Shown: positions 1 to 6,998 of the stretch, in pieces
Layout of the letters: each line of letters opens with the position of its first letter
Numbering within the stretch: position 1 is the stretch's first letter
DNA from: Coraliomargarita sp. CAG:312
Lineage (GTDB): Bacteria > Verrucomicrobiota > Verrucomicrobiia > Opitutales > Intestinicryptomonadaceae
DNA length: 10,616 nt
Reading direction: 5' to 3'
Assembly (NCBI GenBank): GCA_000438015.1
Contig: FR901635.1
Location: forward strand, 1 to 10,616
Notes under the pieces: model-generated
Told to the model about the DNA's origin: nothing
The model's database searches: none
The model's input: only the letters and a program-made list of their open reading frames with translations
Made by a program: the position numbers and the translations under genes

Positions 1-545
1 CGCGTAGAATAGGAAGGCAGCTCCGCTACATCGTCATTGGTCAAGACCAAATTTGCGGATTCGACCAGAGCTCCGGTTGTAGCGTCGTAAAGCTTGGCGA
101 CAGCGCCGTAGCGCAACACTCTCTTTTCGGCGGTTTTTCCAAGCGTGGGGAACGTCGCAATTTCAACATAGTCTTGGAAATCGTCTATTGTCGTTTCCAA
201 GACGTATTTTGCCCCAAGCATCTTGCCGATTTTTGCCGCCGTTGCCGGATCCACGTTTCCCGACTGCCCGAAATCCTGCTCGCGCAGAATTGAACTCCAA
301 TCGCTGCGCGCTAAAACAGTAAATTTGCGCGTGTCTGCTATTGCGCTTGAAAGTTGGGAATCCATGGCCTGCGCAATGCGCTCCAAAGACTCCGCCCGCC
401 CGTCGGCCTTTATTTTCTTTTCCAAAGCCGGAATGGCCTTTACACCGTAAATCGCCACAGAAGCCTTTGACGGAACCTTGCCTGCTTGCGCAAAAGCCAA
501 TATATGCGCAATGCAAACTGTAAAGATAATTGCTAACTTTTTCAT
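1..545 (-). CDS. CsgG-like exported protein, C-terminus cut by window edge
   Basis: 181 codons are open from an ATG at 543-545 to the left edge with no stop, so the 3' end lies outside. Residues 1-20 form a Sec signal (MKKLA, hydrophobic core, ending AFAQ) without a lipobox. The mature part resembles the CsgG/HfaB/LpoB-like fold: a helix with ESLERIAQAMDSQLSSAIA (about 52-70), then FTVLARSDWSSILREQ (75-90), NVDPATAAKIGKMLGAKYVL (97-116) and a strand leading to VAKLYDATTGALVE (149-162). In that family this pattern is a periplasmic domain that oligomerises or binds partners in envelope secretion or assembly. The start is supported by an SD TAGGAG (553-558) seven bases upstream. It lies 25 bases downstream of the next CsgG-like gene and is probably co-transcribed with it. 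The precise role is unknown. Family assignment is from motif memory, not a search. Confidence 0.72.
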   Translation of the reverse strand, partial: MKKLAIIFTVCIAHILAFAQAGKVPSKASVAIYGVKAIPALEKKIKADGRAESLERIAQAMDSQLSSAIADTRKFTVLARSDWSSILREQDFGQSGNVDPATAAKIGKMLGAKYVLETTIDDFQDYVEIATFPTLGKTAEKRVLRYGAVAKLYDATTGALVESANLVLTNDDVAELPSYST

Positions 546-552
546 GAAGAAG

Positions 553-558
553 CTCCTA
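553..558 (-). promoter_or_regulatory. Shine-Dalgarno site of the 1-545 gene
   Basis: TAGGAG on the minus strand lies seven bases before the ATG at 545. It fixes that start and contrasts with the SD-less start of the gene before it, as expected for an internal operon gene. Confidence 0.7.
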
Positions 559-570
559 CTCAAAAAATTT

Positions 571-1767
571 TCAACGAATCGCAGGCGGCAATACGCTTGA
601 ATTTTGTTGGATTGTTATTGGTTGGTCTGTATCGGTTTTATAGTCTATCTTAAATCCAGAATTTCTATATGTCTGAGCCATTGCCTTTATCCTTTCGACT
701 TCCGCGTCGCTTAATTTTGAGTTGAGCTTGAGAGACTCAAAGAAGACTGAATCCGACTTCCACCGCTCTCTGGCGTCGTCTGTCATTTGCAAATATACTG
801 AAAACATTTTCATATTGTCTGAGACGTTAACCATTCTGTCGAAAGGTTTAAGATCGGCGCGCTCAAACCGCATTTGATGGATGCCAGACGGCAAATTAAA
901 TACATTTAAAGACCCGCGCTCGTCGGTGACGGAGGACGCCGAAGATGCGTTTCCTATAACCGCCCCGTCAAGCATCACCGTCACACCTCCGGCCTCGGCT
1001 GGAATATAACCTTCACCAACGGTATATTCACCCTTTTGGTTCACAATTATATGCGGGAACCTCATGCCTTCTATGAAACAGTAAATTTGCACAGGATAAG
1101 ACTTTTTTATCTTTGGAATAAAGCCGCCGGATTTGCGTTTATCCGCTGTTAGAGAGTCGGCTATTTGCTCGGCGATAGAATCCACAAGCTCGTTTGCCAT
1201 ATCAGCGTTTTCAACGGCTAGGTTTTTTGTCTGGCGTATTACGGTATCGCTCTTGACGCTTCCGCCTGCCGTTCCTGCGCCTATTCCGGCCTCATAAAGG
1301 CTGTAGGTGGCGCGCATTACAGTCCGGGTAGTCAATGTATTTGAATTTAGATCGGAATAGCTGCGAGTATCGGAAGCCAAAGATGATATTTGGGCGTCTA
1401 AAACATAGTCTGCGCCCAACATCTTTGCCACGTTTAGCATAGACGCCGAACTGTATATATCTTCAGAGCCGCCCGATTCTCCCTTAAGCACTTTTAACAG
1501 TTTCTCCGCAATCGCCGCTTCTGGAGAGGAATTCTTTGAATATTTTGAAAGTTCCGTTATAATGACGTTGCGGTTCATTGAGGAAAAACCGGCTTCATTT
1601 ATTTTAGAGCATAATGCCCCCTCAAAGGCTCCGAGGCAAGCATCCACAGATTTGTCCGATCCTCCGTTCCGAACAAAAACCGCCACGGTTTCCCTGTTTG
1701 CATCCGCCCCTAAAAGCGAAGCCGATAAAAATGCGCAGAATGAAAACGCTAATGCTAATTTTTTCAT
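571..1767 (-). CDS. CsgG-like exported protein with PEGA-like C-terminal domain
   Basis: 398 residues from the chosen start; a second in-frame ATG three codons earlier (1776) would give 401. Numbering here counts from the longer form. A Sec signal spans about 4-24 (MKKLALAF to LLGA), with no lipobox. A CsgG-like domain spans roughly 29-212: VAVFVRN, then VAKMLGADYVLDAQISSL (116-133), which closely mirrors the KMLGAKYVLETTI stretch of the next gene, and a final helix LVDSIAEQIADSL. A linker leads to a PEGA-like beta domain (about 255-330: GGVTVMLDGAVIGN, LPSGIHQMRFERADLKPF). A charged helical tail and a Gln/Asn/Pro-rich end follow. I prefer 1767 because TATAAT ends seven bases before it and because MKKLA matches the neighbour's signal peptide. 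There is no SD at either ATG. Likely a periplasmic envelope protein acting with the 1-545 product; the function is not known. Confidence 0.75.
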   Translation of the reverse strand: MKKLALAFSFCAFLSASLLGADANRETVAVFVRNGGSDKSVDACLGAFEGALCSKINEAGFSSMNRNVIITELSKYSKNSSPEAAIAEKLLKVLKGESGGSEDIYSSASMLNVAKMLGADYVLDAQISSLASDTRSYSDLNSNTLTTRTVMRATYSLYEAGIGAGTAGGSVKSDTVIRQTKNLAVENADMANELVDSIAEQIADSLTADKRKSGGFIPKIKKSYPVQIYCFIEGMRFPHIIVNQKGEYTVGEGYIPAEAGGVTVMLDGAVIGNASSASSVTDERGSLNVFNLPSGIHQMRFERADLKPFDRMVNVSDNMKMFSVYLQMTDDARERWKSDSVFFESLKLNSKLSDAEVERIKAMAQTYRNSGFKIDYKTDTDQPITIQQNSSVLPPAIR

Positions 1768-1774
1768 GTAGTTC

Positions 1775-1803
1775 ATTATAGTAAACGCGGTATTTTTGGT
1801 AAA
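1775..1803 (-). promoter_or_regulatory. Sigma-70-type promoter of the CsgG-like pair, probably leaderless
   Basis: On the minus strand TTTACC (1798-1803, four of six to TTGACA) is followed after exactly 17 bases by a perfect TATAAT (1775-1780). Only seven bases separate TATAAT from the A of the ATG at 1767, so the expected +1 falls on or next to the start codon. No SD precedes the gene, which agrees with a leaderless message. Confidence 0.6.
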
Positions 1804-1874
1804 GTTTTAAATTTTATCCCATGCGCCACTACCTATAATGCATATCCGCGCCCCCAAAGCAGTCACGATACACA

Positions 1875-1893
1875 CAATAATGATGAATTATTG
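1875..1893. repeat. 7-bp perfect inverted repeat, possible operator
   Basis: CAATAAT (1875-1881), five-base spacer GATGA, ATTATTG (1887-1893). It lies about 70 bases upstream of the -35 box of the CsgG-like operon. It could be a regulator site or a chance AT-rich palindrome. Confidence 0.25.
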
Positions 1894-1913
1894 GGTATTG
1901 CGCGCAAAAATTT

Positions 1914-1928
1914 AAAGCTCTAAGCTTT
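1914..1928 (-). terminator. Weak hairpin after the beta-helix gene, possible terminator
   Basis: AAAGCT (1914-1919), three-base loop, AGCTTT (1923-1928), just beyond the stop codon at 1949. On the minus strand the stem is followed by AAATTTTTG. The stem is short and AT-rich, so termination here would be inefficient. Confidence 0.25.
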
Positions 1929-1948
1929 TACCCTAATCTAGCAACGGG

Positions 1949-3631
1949 CTATTTCTGCGAACAGTTTATAAGAGTAATCGGCTCCGTACAATCCGTTCCC
2001 ATATGGCGCCCGCCGTAATCATGCATATAATATCCGTCGTCCATAACGTTAAGTTTGTTTTTTGACAGCCTTAAGTCCTGGACAGACGTTGCAAAAATCA
2101 CGGGAAGCGACACATAAGATATCTTGTTGTTTAATATGGCGATATTTCTATGGGCTCCCGCAGGCCCAAATCCTTCCTTTAAGTTAACTTTTGGTGAATT
2201 TATTGTAATAGCTGGCCCCGCTCCGCATTTTATGACATTGTTTTTTATAACAAGATTTTCCGTATGCCCGCCTTCGAACCAAAACCATTCAGGCGCTATT
2301 TTTATGCTTTCCATCCACGCAGCCTCTATCGTTGCGCCTTCAATAACGCCATGTCCGCATTTTATAATCAATCCCCGTGAACGGTTATTTCCAAACTTGC
2401 CTCCTTTTATTTTAAATCCGTTTCCAATCATATTGGCGTTCAAAATCATACTGCGGCGAGGAACGTCGATTTCTCTGTCGAGCTCAACTTCAAATCCGCT
2501 TTTAAACGTCTTGTGCTCTTTAAAGCCGGGATAAATCGGCAGGCTATAAAGCCATTTTTCCTCTTCCTCCGTTATCTTCGCGGCCGGAAGCACGCTCTTT
2601 ACCATTGCATACTCGACAGAGCCGTCGGTTTTAAATATTTCAACCCTATCGCCTTCGTCGATATTTAGGGGATTGCGATTTGAAATAACCCTTAGCTTGT
2701 TGCCTTTTGACCCAATGACCAAATGGTACGTTCCGTTTATTGCAATGGAATCGTCTCCATTCCATCCGGTTTCGCAATTTAAATACGTTGGGCCTTTTTT
2801 AGCTATTTTAGAATGGAACCCGTCGGCATTTAGGCTGCGGACGCGCGGATTTGCGCGCTTGGCGATATCGCCGGTTTCCCGGCGCAGAACTCTGCAGGTA
2901 TCATAAACAAGGCCTTCGCTGGCATAATCAAAGAACCCGAAAGAACAAGAGGCATATAAATTAATATCTTTGAGGGTTACGTCCTTTGAATAAGATATAT
3001 ATATAGCGTGCCCTCCCCGACCTTTTTCGCTTGAGCTTGCGGTCACAACAATATCTCCGATCTCCTCGTTTTGGAATTTTCTATACATGCAATGTTTCGC
3101 CTTGTAGGCTTTAAACCGAGTCTTTGAAATAGGCTCTATCTTTTCCATTGAATACGTGTCGACTTTTAAACGGCGGGTATTTTGGTCGAATATTTCGTAT
3201 TTATTTACGGATATGCGCGAAGTGTCAGGATAGCCGTCAAATATTTCTATTTCGTGGACCATTTTATCGTCGCTCATCGCTACGATTTTACCTTGCGTAA
3301 ACGGCAATGGATCGTAGTCGACCCTCAACCCCTCTATCTTAAAGTTTTTGCATTCTACAATTAAAATTGCGCATGAAGTCTGCTTGCATACAAGATCGAC
3401 ATCGTAAGCCTTTATAGTCACTCCCTCGACGCCTCTAAAAACCAAATGCGCTCCACCTTTGTCCTCGACTTCATAGCGCCCGGCAGGAACTATAATCTCT
3501 TTTTTCCCCGCCGCTATTTCCGAATCCAGAAAGTCGCGCAGGTTTTCAATTTTCTTTTCCTGGGCGCATAAGGAAAAGAGAGCGGAAAACAAAACCGCTG
3601 ACAGCGCCATTTTTTTGCATAAAATTTTCAT
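1949..3631 (-). CDS. Secreted right-handed beta-helix protein, GH110/GH28-like (downstream paralog)
   Basis: 560 residues with a Sec signal (about 1-23, ending SLCAQ). The body shows parallel beta-helix character: short repeated strands such as GVTIKAYDVDLV, NFKIEGLRVDYD, DVTLKDINLYAS and NLVIKNNVIK. The likely active site combines NADGFH (Asp270) with NGDDS (Asp293, Asp294). Inverting hydrolases of GH28 carry the same NTD...DD layout, and GH110 alpha-1,3-galactosidases have a comparable three-Asp arrangement with close to this spacing. YDPLPFTQG (106-114) and AAWMESIKIAPEWFWFEGGH (437-456) are conserved with the neighbour. It probably cleaves a terminal sugar from a glycan outside the cytoplasm; the substrate cannot be read from sequence. 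An SD AGGGGA (3637-3642) supports the start. It follows its paralog by 12 bases and is probably translated from the same message. Confidence 0.8.
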   Translation of the reverse strand: MKILCKKMALSAVLFSALFSLCAQEKKIENLRDFLDSEIAAGKKEIIVPAGRYEVEDKGGAHLVFRGVEGVTIKAYDVDLVCKQTSCAILIVECKNFKIEGLRVDYDPLPFTQGKIVAMSDDKMVHEIEIFDGYPDTSRISVNKYEIFDQNTRRLKVDTYSMEKIEPISKTRFKAYKAKHCMYRKFQNEEIGDIVVTASSSEKGRGGHAIYISYSKDVTLKDINLYASCSFGFFDYASEGLVYDTCRVLRRETGDIAKRANPRVRSLNADGFHSKIAKKGPTYLNCETGWNGDDSIAINGTYHLVIGSKGNKLRVISNRNPLNIDEGDRVEIFKTDGSVEYAMVKSVLPAAKITEEEEKWLYSLPIYPGFKEHKTFKSGFEVELDREIDVPRRSMILNANMIGNGFKIKGGKFGNNRSRGLIIKCGHGVIEGATIEAAWMESIKIAPEWFWFEGGHTENLVIKNNVIKCGAGPAITINSPKVNLKEGFGPAGAHRNIAILNNKISYVSLPVIFATSVQDLRLSKNKLNVMDDGYYMHDYGGRHMGTDCTEPITLINCSQK

Positions 3632-3636
3632 AGATT

Positions 3637-3642
3637 TCCCCT
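3637..3642 (-). promoter_or_regulatory. Shine-Dalgarno site of the downstream beta-helix gene
   Basis: AGGGGA on the minus strand, five bases before the ATG at 3631 and just upstream of it within the 12-base gap after the paralog's TAA. It selects the first ATG over the one seven codons later. Confidence 0.6.
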
Positions 3643-3643
3643 G

Positions 3644-5323
3644 TTAGTCTTTTTGTTGGCAATTTATCAATTTTACAGGCTCGGGACATTCAACGCCCAT
3701 GTGGGTAGGATTTACAAAGACATAAAAACCTTCGTCCATCAAATCAAACCTATTTTTGGACATTTTCAGCCCTTTTATGGATGTGGCGAACACAACTGGT
3801 GTGCTCACATACTTAAAAGTATTGTTGATTATCTTTATGTTGTTGTTGGCTCCCGCCTCCGAGAAGGTTTTCTCGTCGGCTGCTGGGGAGTTAATAGATA
3901 TAGCCGGTCCCGCTCCGCACAAAATATTGCAGTTCTTTATTGTGAGGTTTTCGGTATGCCCGCCCTCAAACCAGAACCATTCAGGCGCTATCTTTATGCT
4001 TTCCATCCACGCAGCCTCTATTGTCACTCCGTCGATTACGCCGTTTCCGGTTTTTATGATAAGCCCCCTTGAACGGTTATTCCCGAATTTTCCTCCCTTT
4101 ATTTTAAATCCGTTGCCCATTTTTGCTGTATTCATAATCATACTGCGGCGCGGTATCTCAATGGAGGCATCCAATGCTATTTCGTAGGCGTCTTGAAAAA
4201 AAGTTTTCCACTCTATAAAAGCCGGATAGACCTTTTGTGTCTTAAACCAATCCATTTCCTCCTCTGTGACCGGATGCGACTTCTTAATGGAAGTTATTTT
4301 CGCGTATTTAACAGACCCGTCCGGACGGTAGATTTCAACTCTATCCCCTACGGAAAATCCGAATTTATCCCCGCGCGCCGCAACTCTCAATGCAGAAGAA
4401 TTTCCTCCATACACTAAATAATACAGGCCGTTTATCGCAATGGAATCGTCTCCATTCCATCCGGTTTCGCAATTTAAGAAAGCAGGACCTTTTATAGCTG
4501 CAGTAGAATGGAACCCGTCGGCATTTAGGCTTCTTATTCGGGGATTTGCGCGTTTTTTAAAGTCGCCGGTTTCGCGTCGCGTTATTTTTACGCTGTCGTA
4601 AATGTTTCCATCGCATTCGCCCTCCCAAAATCCGAATGCCGGTGCAGAATACATAGTAATATCCTTAAATACGACAGCCTTGCTGTCGGTGCAATACACC
4701 CCATGGCCTCCTGCGTGCTTGGACGACGGCATCGACAAGGCAACGATATCGCCGACTTCCTCGTTTTGAAACGGAATTTGGCGCGCCCAATCCGGTTTTA
4801 CCAGCCTAAATTTCATATCTGAAATTTTCTCCAATTTATATCCCCCGTAAGTATTGACTTTTAAACGGCGGGTATTTTGGTCGAATATCTCAAGCCTGTT
4901 TCCCCATTCGACATTTTTTACGTCGCCATAGCCTTCAAATATTTCAACTTCAAAACTCATTTTATCGTCGGACATAGATACGATTTTACCCTGGGTGTAA
5001 GGCAGAGGATCATAGTCTATGACAAGGCCTTCTATCTTTAAATTCCGGCAGTTTTCAATGCGGATTGCTGCAATTGTCTGCGTGCATATAAGTTCAGCTC
5101 CGTACGCCTTGACAGTGACGTCTTCAAGATTTTTAAACTGCAAATGAGTTCCGTCTTTGGGTGTCGTATAATACCTCCCCGCGGGAACGACAATTTCTTT
5201 TTTGCCAGCGGCAAGTTCTCCGTCTATAAAAGTTCGCATATCAGCGATTTCTTCCCCGGCACAAAGCTGCGCCCCCCATATGGCGACAGCAAACACAAAC
5301 GATTTAAAAGCCAAACTTCTCAT
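3644..5323 (-). CDS. Secreted right-handed beta-helix protein, GH110/GH28-like (upstream paralog)
   Basis: 559 residues from the ATG at 5323. The reading frame stays open upstream to an ATG at 5548, but I reject those 75 codons. The shorter form begins with a Sec signal (MRSLAFKSFVFAVAIW...LCAG) and is then colinear with the 560-residue paralog, while the extension is Cys-rich and does not look protein-like. Domain layout matches the paralog: YDPLPYTQG (104-112), FDQNTRRLKV (147-156), NADGFH with Asp269, NGDDS with Asp292 and Asp293, then NNRSRGLIIK and AAWMESIKIAPEWFWFEGGH. The Asp triad predicts an inverting glycoside hydrolase on a beta-helix scaffold. Several DNA blocks are identical to the paralog. 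No SD is seen before 5323. It may open a two-gene transcript from within the 294-base gap upstream. Confidence 0.8.
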   Translation of the reverse strand: MRSLAFKSFVFAVAIWGAQLCAGEEIADMRTFIDGELAAGKKEIVVPAGRYYTTPKDGTHLQFKNLEDVTVKAYGAELICTQTIAAIRIENCRNLKIEGLVIDYDPLPYTQGKIVSMSDDKMSFEVEIFEGYGDVKNVEWGNRLEIFDQNTRRLKVNTYGGYKLEKISDMKFRLVKPDWARQIPFQNEEVGDIVALSMPSSKHAGGHGVYCTDSKAVVFKDITMYSAPAFGFWEGECDGNIYDSVKITRRETGDFKKRANPRIRSLNADGFHSTAAIKGPAFLNCETGWNGDDSIAINGLYYLVYGGNSSALRVAARGDKFGFSVGDRVEIYRPDGSVKYAKITSIKKSHPVTEEEMDWFKTQKVYPAFIEWKTFFQDAYEIALDASIEIPRRSMIMNTAKMGNGFKIKGGKFGNNRSRGLIIKTGNGVIDGVTIEAAWMESIKIAPEWFWFEGGHTENLTIKNCNILCGAGPAISINSPAADEKTFSEAGANNNIKIINNTFKYVSTPVVFATSIKGLKMSKNRFDLMDEGFYVFVNPTHMGVECPEPVKLINCQQKD

Positions 5324-5617
5324 ACAAAGGCATCGTAATGCAAAAACGGCACTCCGGACAAGAAAAATGTATGGCACATTAAACTGGACGGCATAAACCT
5401 GATAAGTTAGGATTGGATAAAAATTGACGTTAGATTGCCGCAGTCTGCAAGTTTCCGCGCAAAAAACATCGCAAGGCATCTGAAACAAATGTCTGCATTC
5501 AAGCGCCGCCAAAAGACTGCTAATTGTAAAATTTGGAAACTTTAACAAAAATAAAGTAGAGCTTTCTTATATCCGATGCCCTACTAATTCCCGCCATTTA
5601 CAATCTACAAATTAACG
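5324..5617 (-). other. Intergenic region before the beta-helix pair
   Basis: 294 bases between the DUF2147-like gene and the first beta-helix gene. Part is spanned by an in-frame open stretch that I treat as non-coding. I see no convincing -35/-10 pair, tRNA or intrinsic terminator. One AAGTTTCCAAATTTT stretch lies near 5527-5541 on the minus strand; it shares the core TTTCCAAA with copies in the 9349-9975 gap. Whether the pair has its own promoter is unresolved. Confidence 0.45.
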
Positions 5618-6175
5618 CTACTGGGCGTTTTTTAGCAACAAGTCCGGCTCCAATTTTTGCGGATCTAAACGCTCCGACTTAGGCAGCATATTTTCGGTGG
5701 CCTCAGGCCAATAGGCGTTTTTCCCGAAAATAAAAATTTCACCCCTTACGACCAGGCAATTTTTATCTTCATTATACCAAACTTCGCACTTGTATATTTT
5801 GCCCGTGTCAGGATCGACAACCTTCCCTGCAAACCTTTTGTTTGCCTTATTGTAAGTCAATCCCCAAATAAAATCTTTTCCGCACAGATAAGGATTTCCT
5901 GCTATAGCTTTTGCACGTTCGGCGGGTTTTGATATCGTGTCAATGATTTTTCCGCTATCCTCATCGTAAATAACCAACATTCTGCAATAATATTTCCCCC
6001 CATTTTCATACATCAGCACGGCGCTTTGAATCTTGCCGCCATTTTCGTCGTCGGGCACGAGCCAATAGCCCGCTATTTGAGAATTGGCAAACAGCTGAGA
6101 ACAAAACATCCACGACAGCAAAACGCAAAAATACTTCGCATATTTGCCGGCAATAAAATTTTTCAGGCAATCCAT
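5618..6175 (-). CDS. DUF2147-like exported small protein
   Basis: 185 residues. About 1-31 is a signal peptide with a hydrophobic core (YFCVLLSWMFCSQLFA) and likely cleavage after LFA or NSQ. The mature domain shows the order known for DUF2147 (PF09917): an opening IAGYWLVPDDENGGKIQSAV (34-53), a middle strand KYYCRMLVIY, a LCGKDFIWGLTYNKANKRFAGKVVDPDTGKIYKCEVWY segment (97-134, quoted as GKVVDPDTGKIYKC at its core) and VVRGEIFIFGKNAYWPE (142-158), where the family usually ends in a G...W motif. Members are small periplasmic beta-rich proteins without a proven biochemical role. A C-terminal extension of about 25 residues goes beyond the usual domain. No SD lies before the ATG; it starts 36 bases after hemD and may depend on that transcript. 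Confidence 0.65.
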   Translation of the reverse strand: MDCLKNFIAGKYAKYFCVLLSWMFCSQLFANSQIAGYWLVPDDENGGKIQSAVLMYENGGKYYCRMLVIYDEDSGKIIDTISKPAERAKAIAGNPYLCGKDFIWGLTYNKANKRFAGKVVDPDTGKIYKCEVWYNEDKNCLVVRGEIFIFGKNAYWPEATENMLPKSERLDPQKLEPDLLLKNAQ

Positions 6176-6211
6176 AAATTTGTTTTTTGCGAATATAAAA
6201 GTAAGCCAACC

Positions 6212-6997
6212 CTATTTGAGAACGCTTAAAACCGCCTCCGCAACCGATTCCGGATAGGGGGAGTCAGCCTGTGCCGCGACCGCCATGCCGTATTTTTTAA
6301 CAGCTTCCGCGGTGGTTGAACCTATAGCGACAATCTTCGGACGAACCGCTTTATCCCCAAGCAACAAGTTCACCGCATTTCTCGCGAAACTGTCTACCGC
6401 CGACGGGCTTGCAAAAACAACTGCGTCCGCGCCTTTTTTGCGAAATTCTTTGGCTTCGGGAGAATCTTTATCCAACTCTACGCGGCTCGTCTTGTAAACT
6501 TCGACAGAATCAACAAGCGCATGGTGCTCTTTCTCAAGAATCTCTATGTAGTCGCGCGCGGCGAGATTTCCATGGACGCACAATATTTTCAAGTTGTCCA
6601 AGGTCTCGTAATCGCCCATCTTCCGAATCATTTCAATTGCGTTGGACTCATCGGGAACTACATCCGCGCGGAGATAGAAGTTTGCCAACTCGCGGGCGGT
6701 AGCCTCGCCGACGCAAGCCAATCTTGCAATGCCTATTGCGCGGATATCCTGGGCTGATTTCAGAAACTGCTCGAAAAAATGGCGAACCCCATTGGCGCTG
6801 GAAAAAGTAATCCAATCATAGGTGCCCATTTCCTCCATTATGTCTGCAAAGTCGGCGTCCTCGACATTGCGCTCAATTTTTATCAAAGGCATTTCAACAA
6901 CCTCTATGCCCCCCTTTGAGCGTAAAATCTCCGCAACCGCAGAGTTGTTTTCGCGCGTTAGAACAACGCGAAATTTTTTTGTGGCTTGCTTGTCCAT
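6212..6997 (-). CDS. hemD: Uroporphyrinogen-III synthase
   Basis: 261 residues, the usual length. HemD converts linear hydroxymethylbilane to uroporphyrinogen III in the cytoplasm, the branch point to haem, sirohaem and cobalamin. The family is poorly conserved, but its landmarks are here in order: RVVLTRE near the N-terminus (10-16), DWITFSSANGVRHFF (61-75), LACVGEATARELANF (93-107), a hinge into the second lobe, LKILCVHGN (136-144), DAVVFASPSAVDSF (191-204) and KIVAIGSTTAEAVKKYG (221-237), ending in SVAEAVLSVLK. This is the two-lobe, twice-repeated fold. The start at 6997 lies one base past the stop of the M42 gene and has no SD, suggesting translation coupled to that gene. The other haem genes are not in the window. 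Confidence 0.92.
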   Translation of the reverse strand: MDKQATKKFRVVLTRENNSAVAEILRSKGGIEVVEMPLIKIERNVEDADFADIMEEMGTYDWITFSSANGVRHFFEQFLKSAQDIRAIGIARLACVGEATARELANFYLRADVVPDESNAIEMIRKMGDYETLDNLKILCVHGNLAARDYIEILEKEHHALVDSVEVYKTSRVELDKDSPEAKEFRKKGADAVVFASPSAVDSFARNAVNLLLGDKAVRPKIVAIGSTTAEAVKKYGMAVAAQADSPYPESVAEAVLSVLK

Positions 6998-6998
6998 T

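Larger units (their letters stand above)
1777..1948 (-). other. Intergenic region with promoter and two inverted repeats
   Basis: A 172-base gap between the 3' end of the downstream beta-helix gene and the CsgG-like operon. It holds the promoter at 1775-1803, a 7-bp inverted repeat (CAATAAT/ATTATTG) at 1875-1893 and a 6-bp hairpin at 1914-1928. No ORF of substance and no tRNA is seen. Confidence 0.5.

Noticed and set aside
2124..2534. Plus-strand ORF opposite the downstream beta-helix gene, with a similar one opposite the upstream gene (3756-4187)
   Set aside because: They resemble each other only because the sense-strand proteins are conserved; no RBS is seen, and the sense genes clearly code.
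5324..5548. N-terminal extension of 75 codons on the upstream beta-helix gene
   Set aside because: The shorter start gives a clean signal peptide and a length equal to the paralog. The extension is Cys-rich and unlike the paralog, so the open frame is treated as chance.
6006..6209. Minus-strand ORF in another frame overlapping the DUF2147-like gene
   Set aside because: Basic and aromatic in composition with no domain features; it overlaps a better-supported gene.
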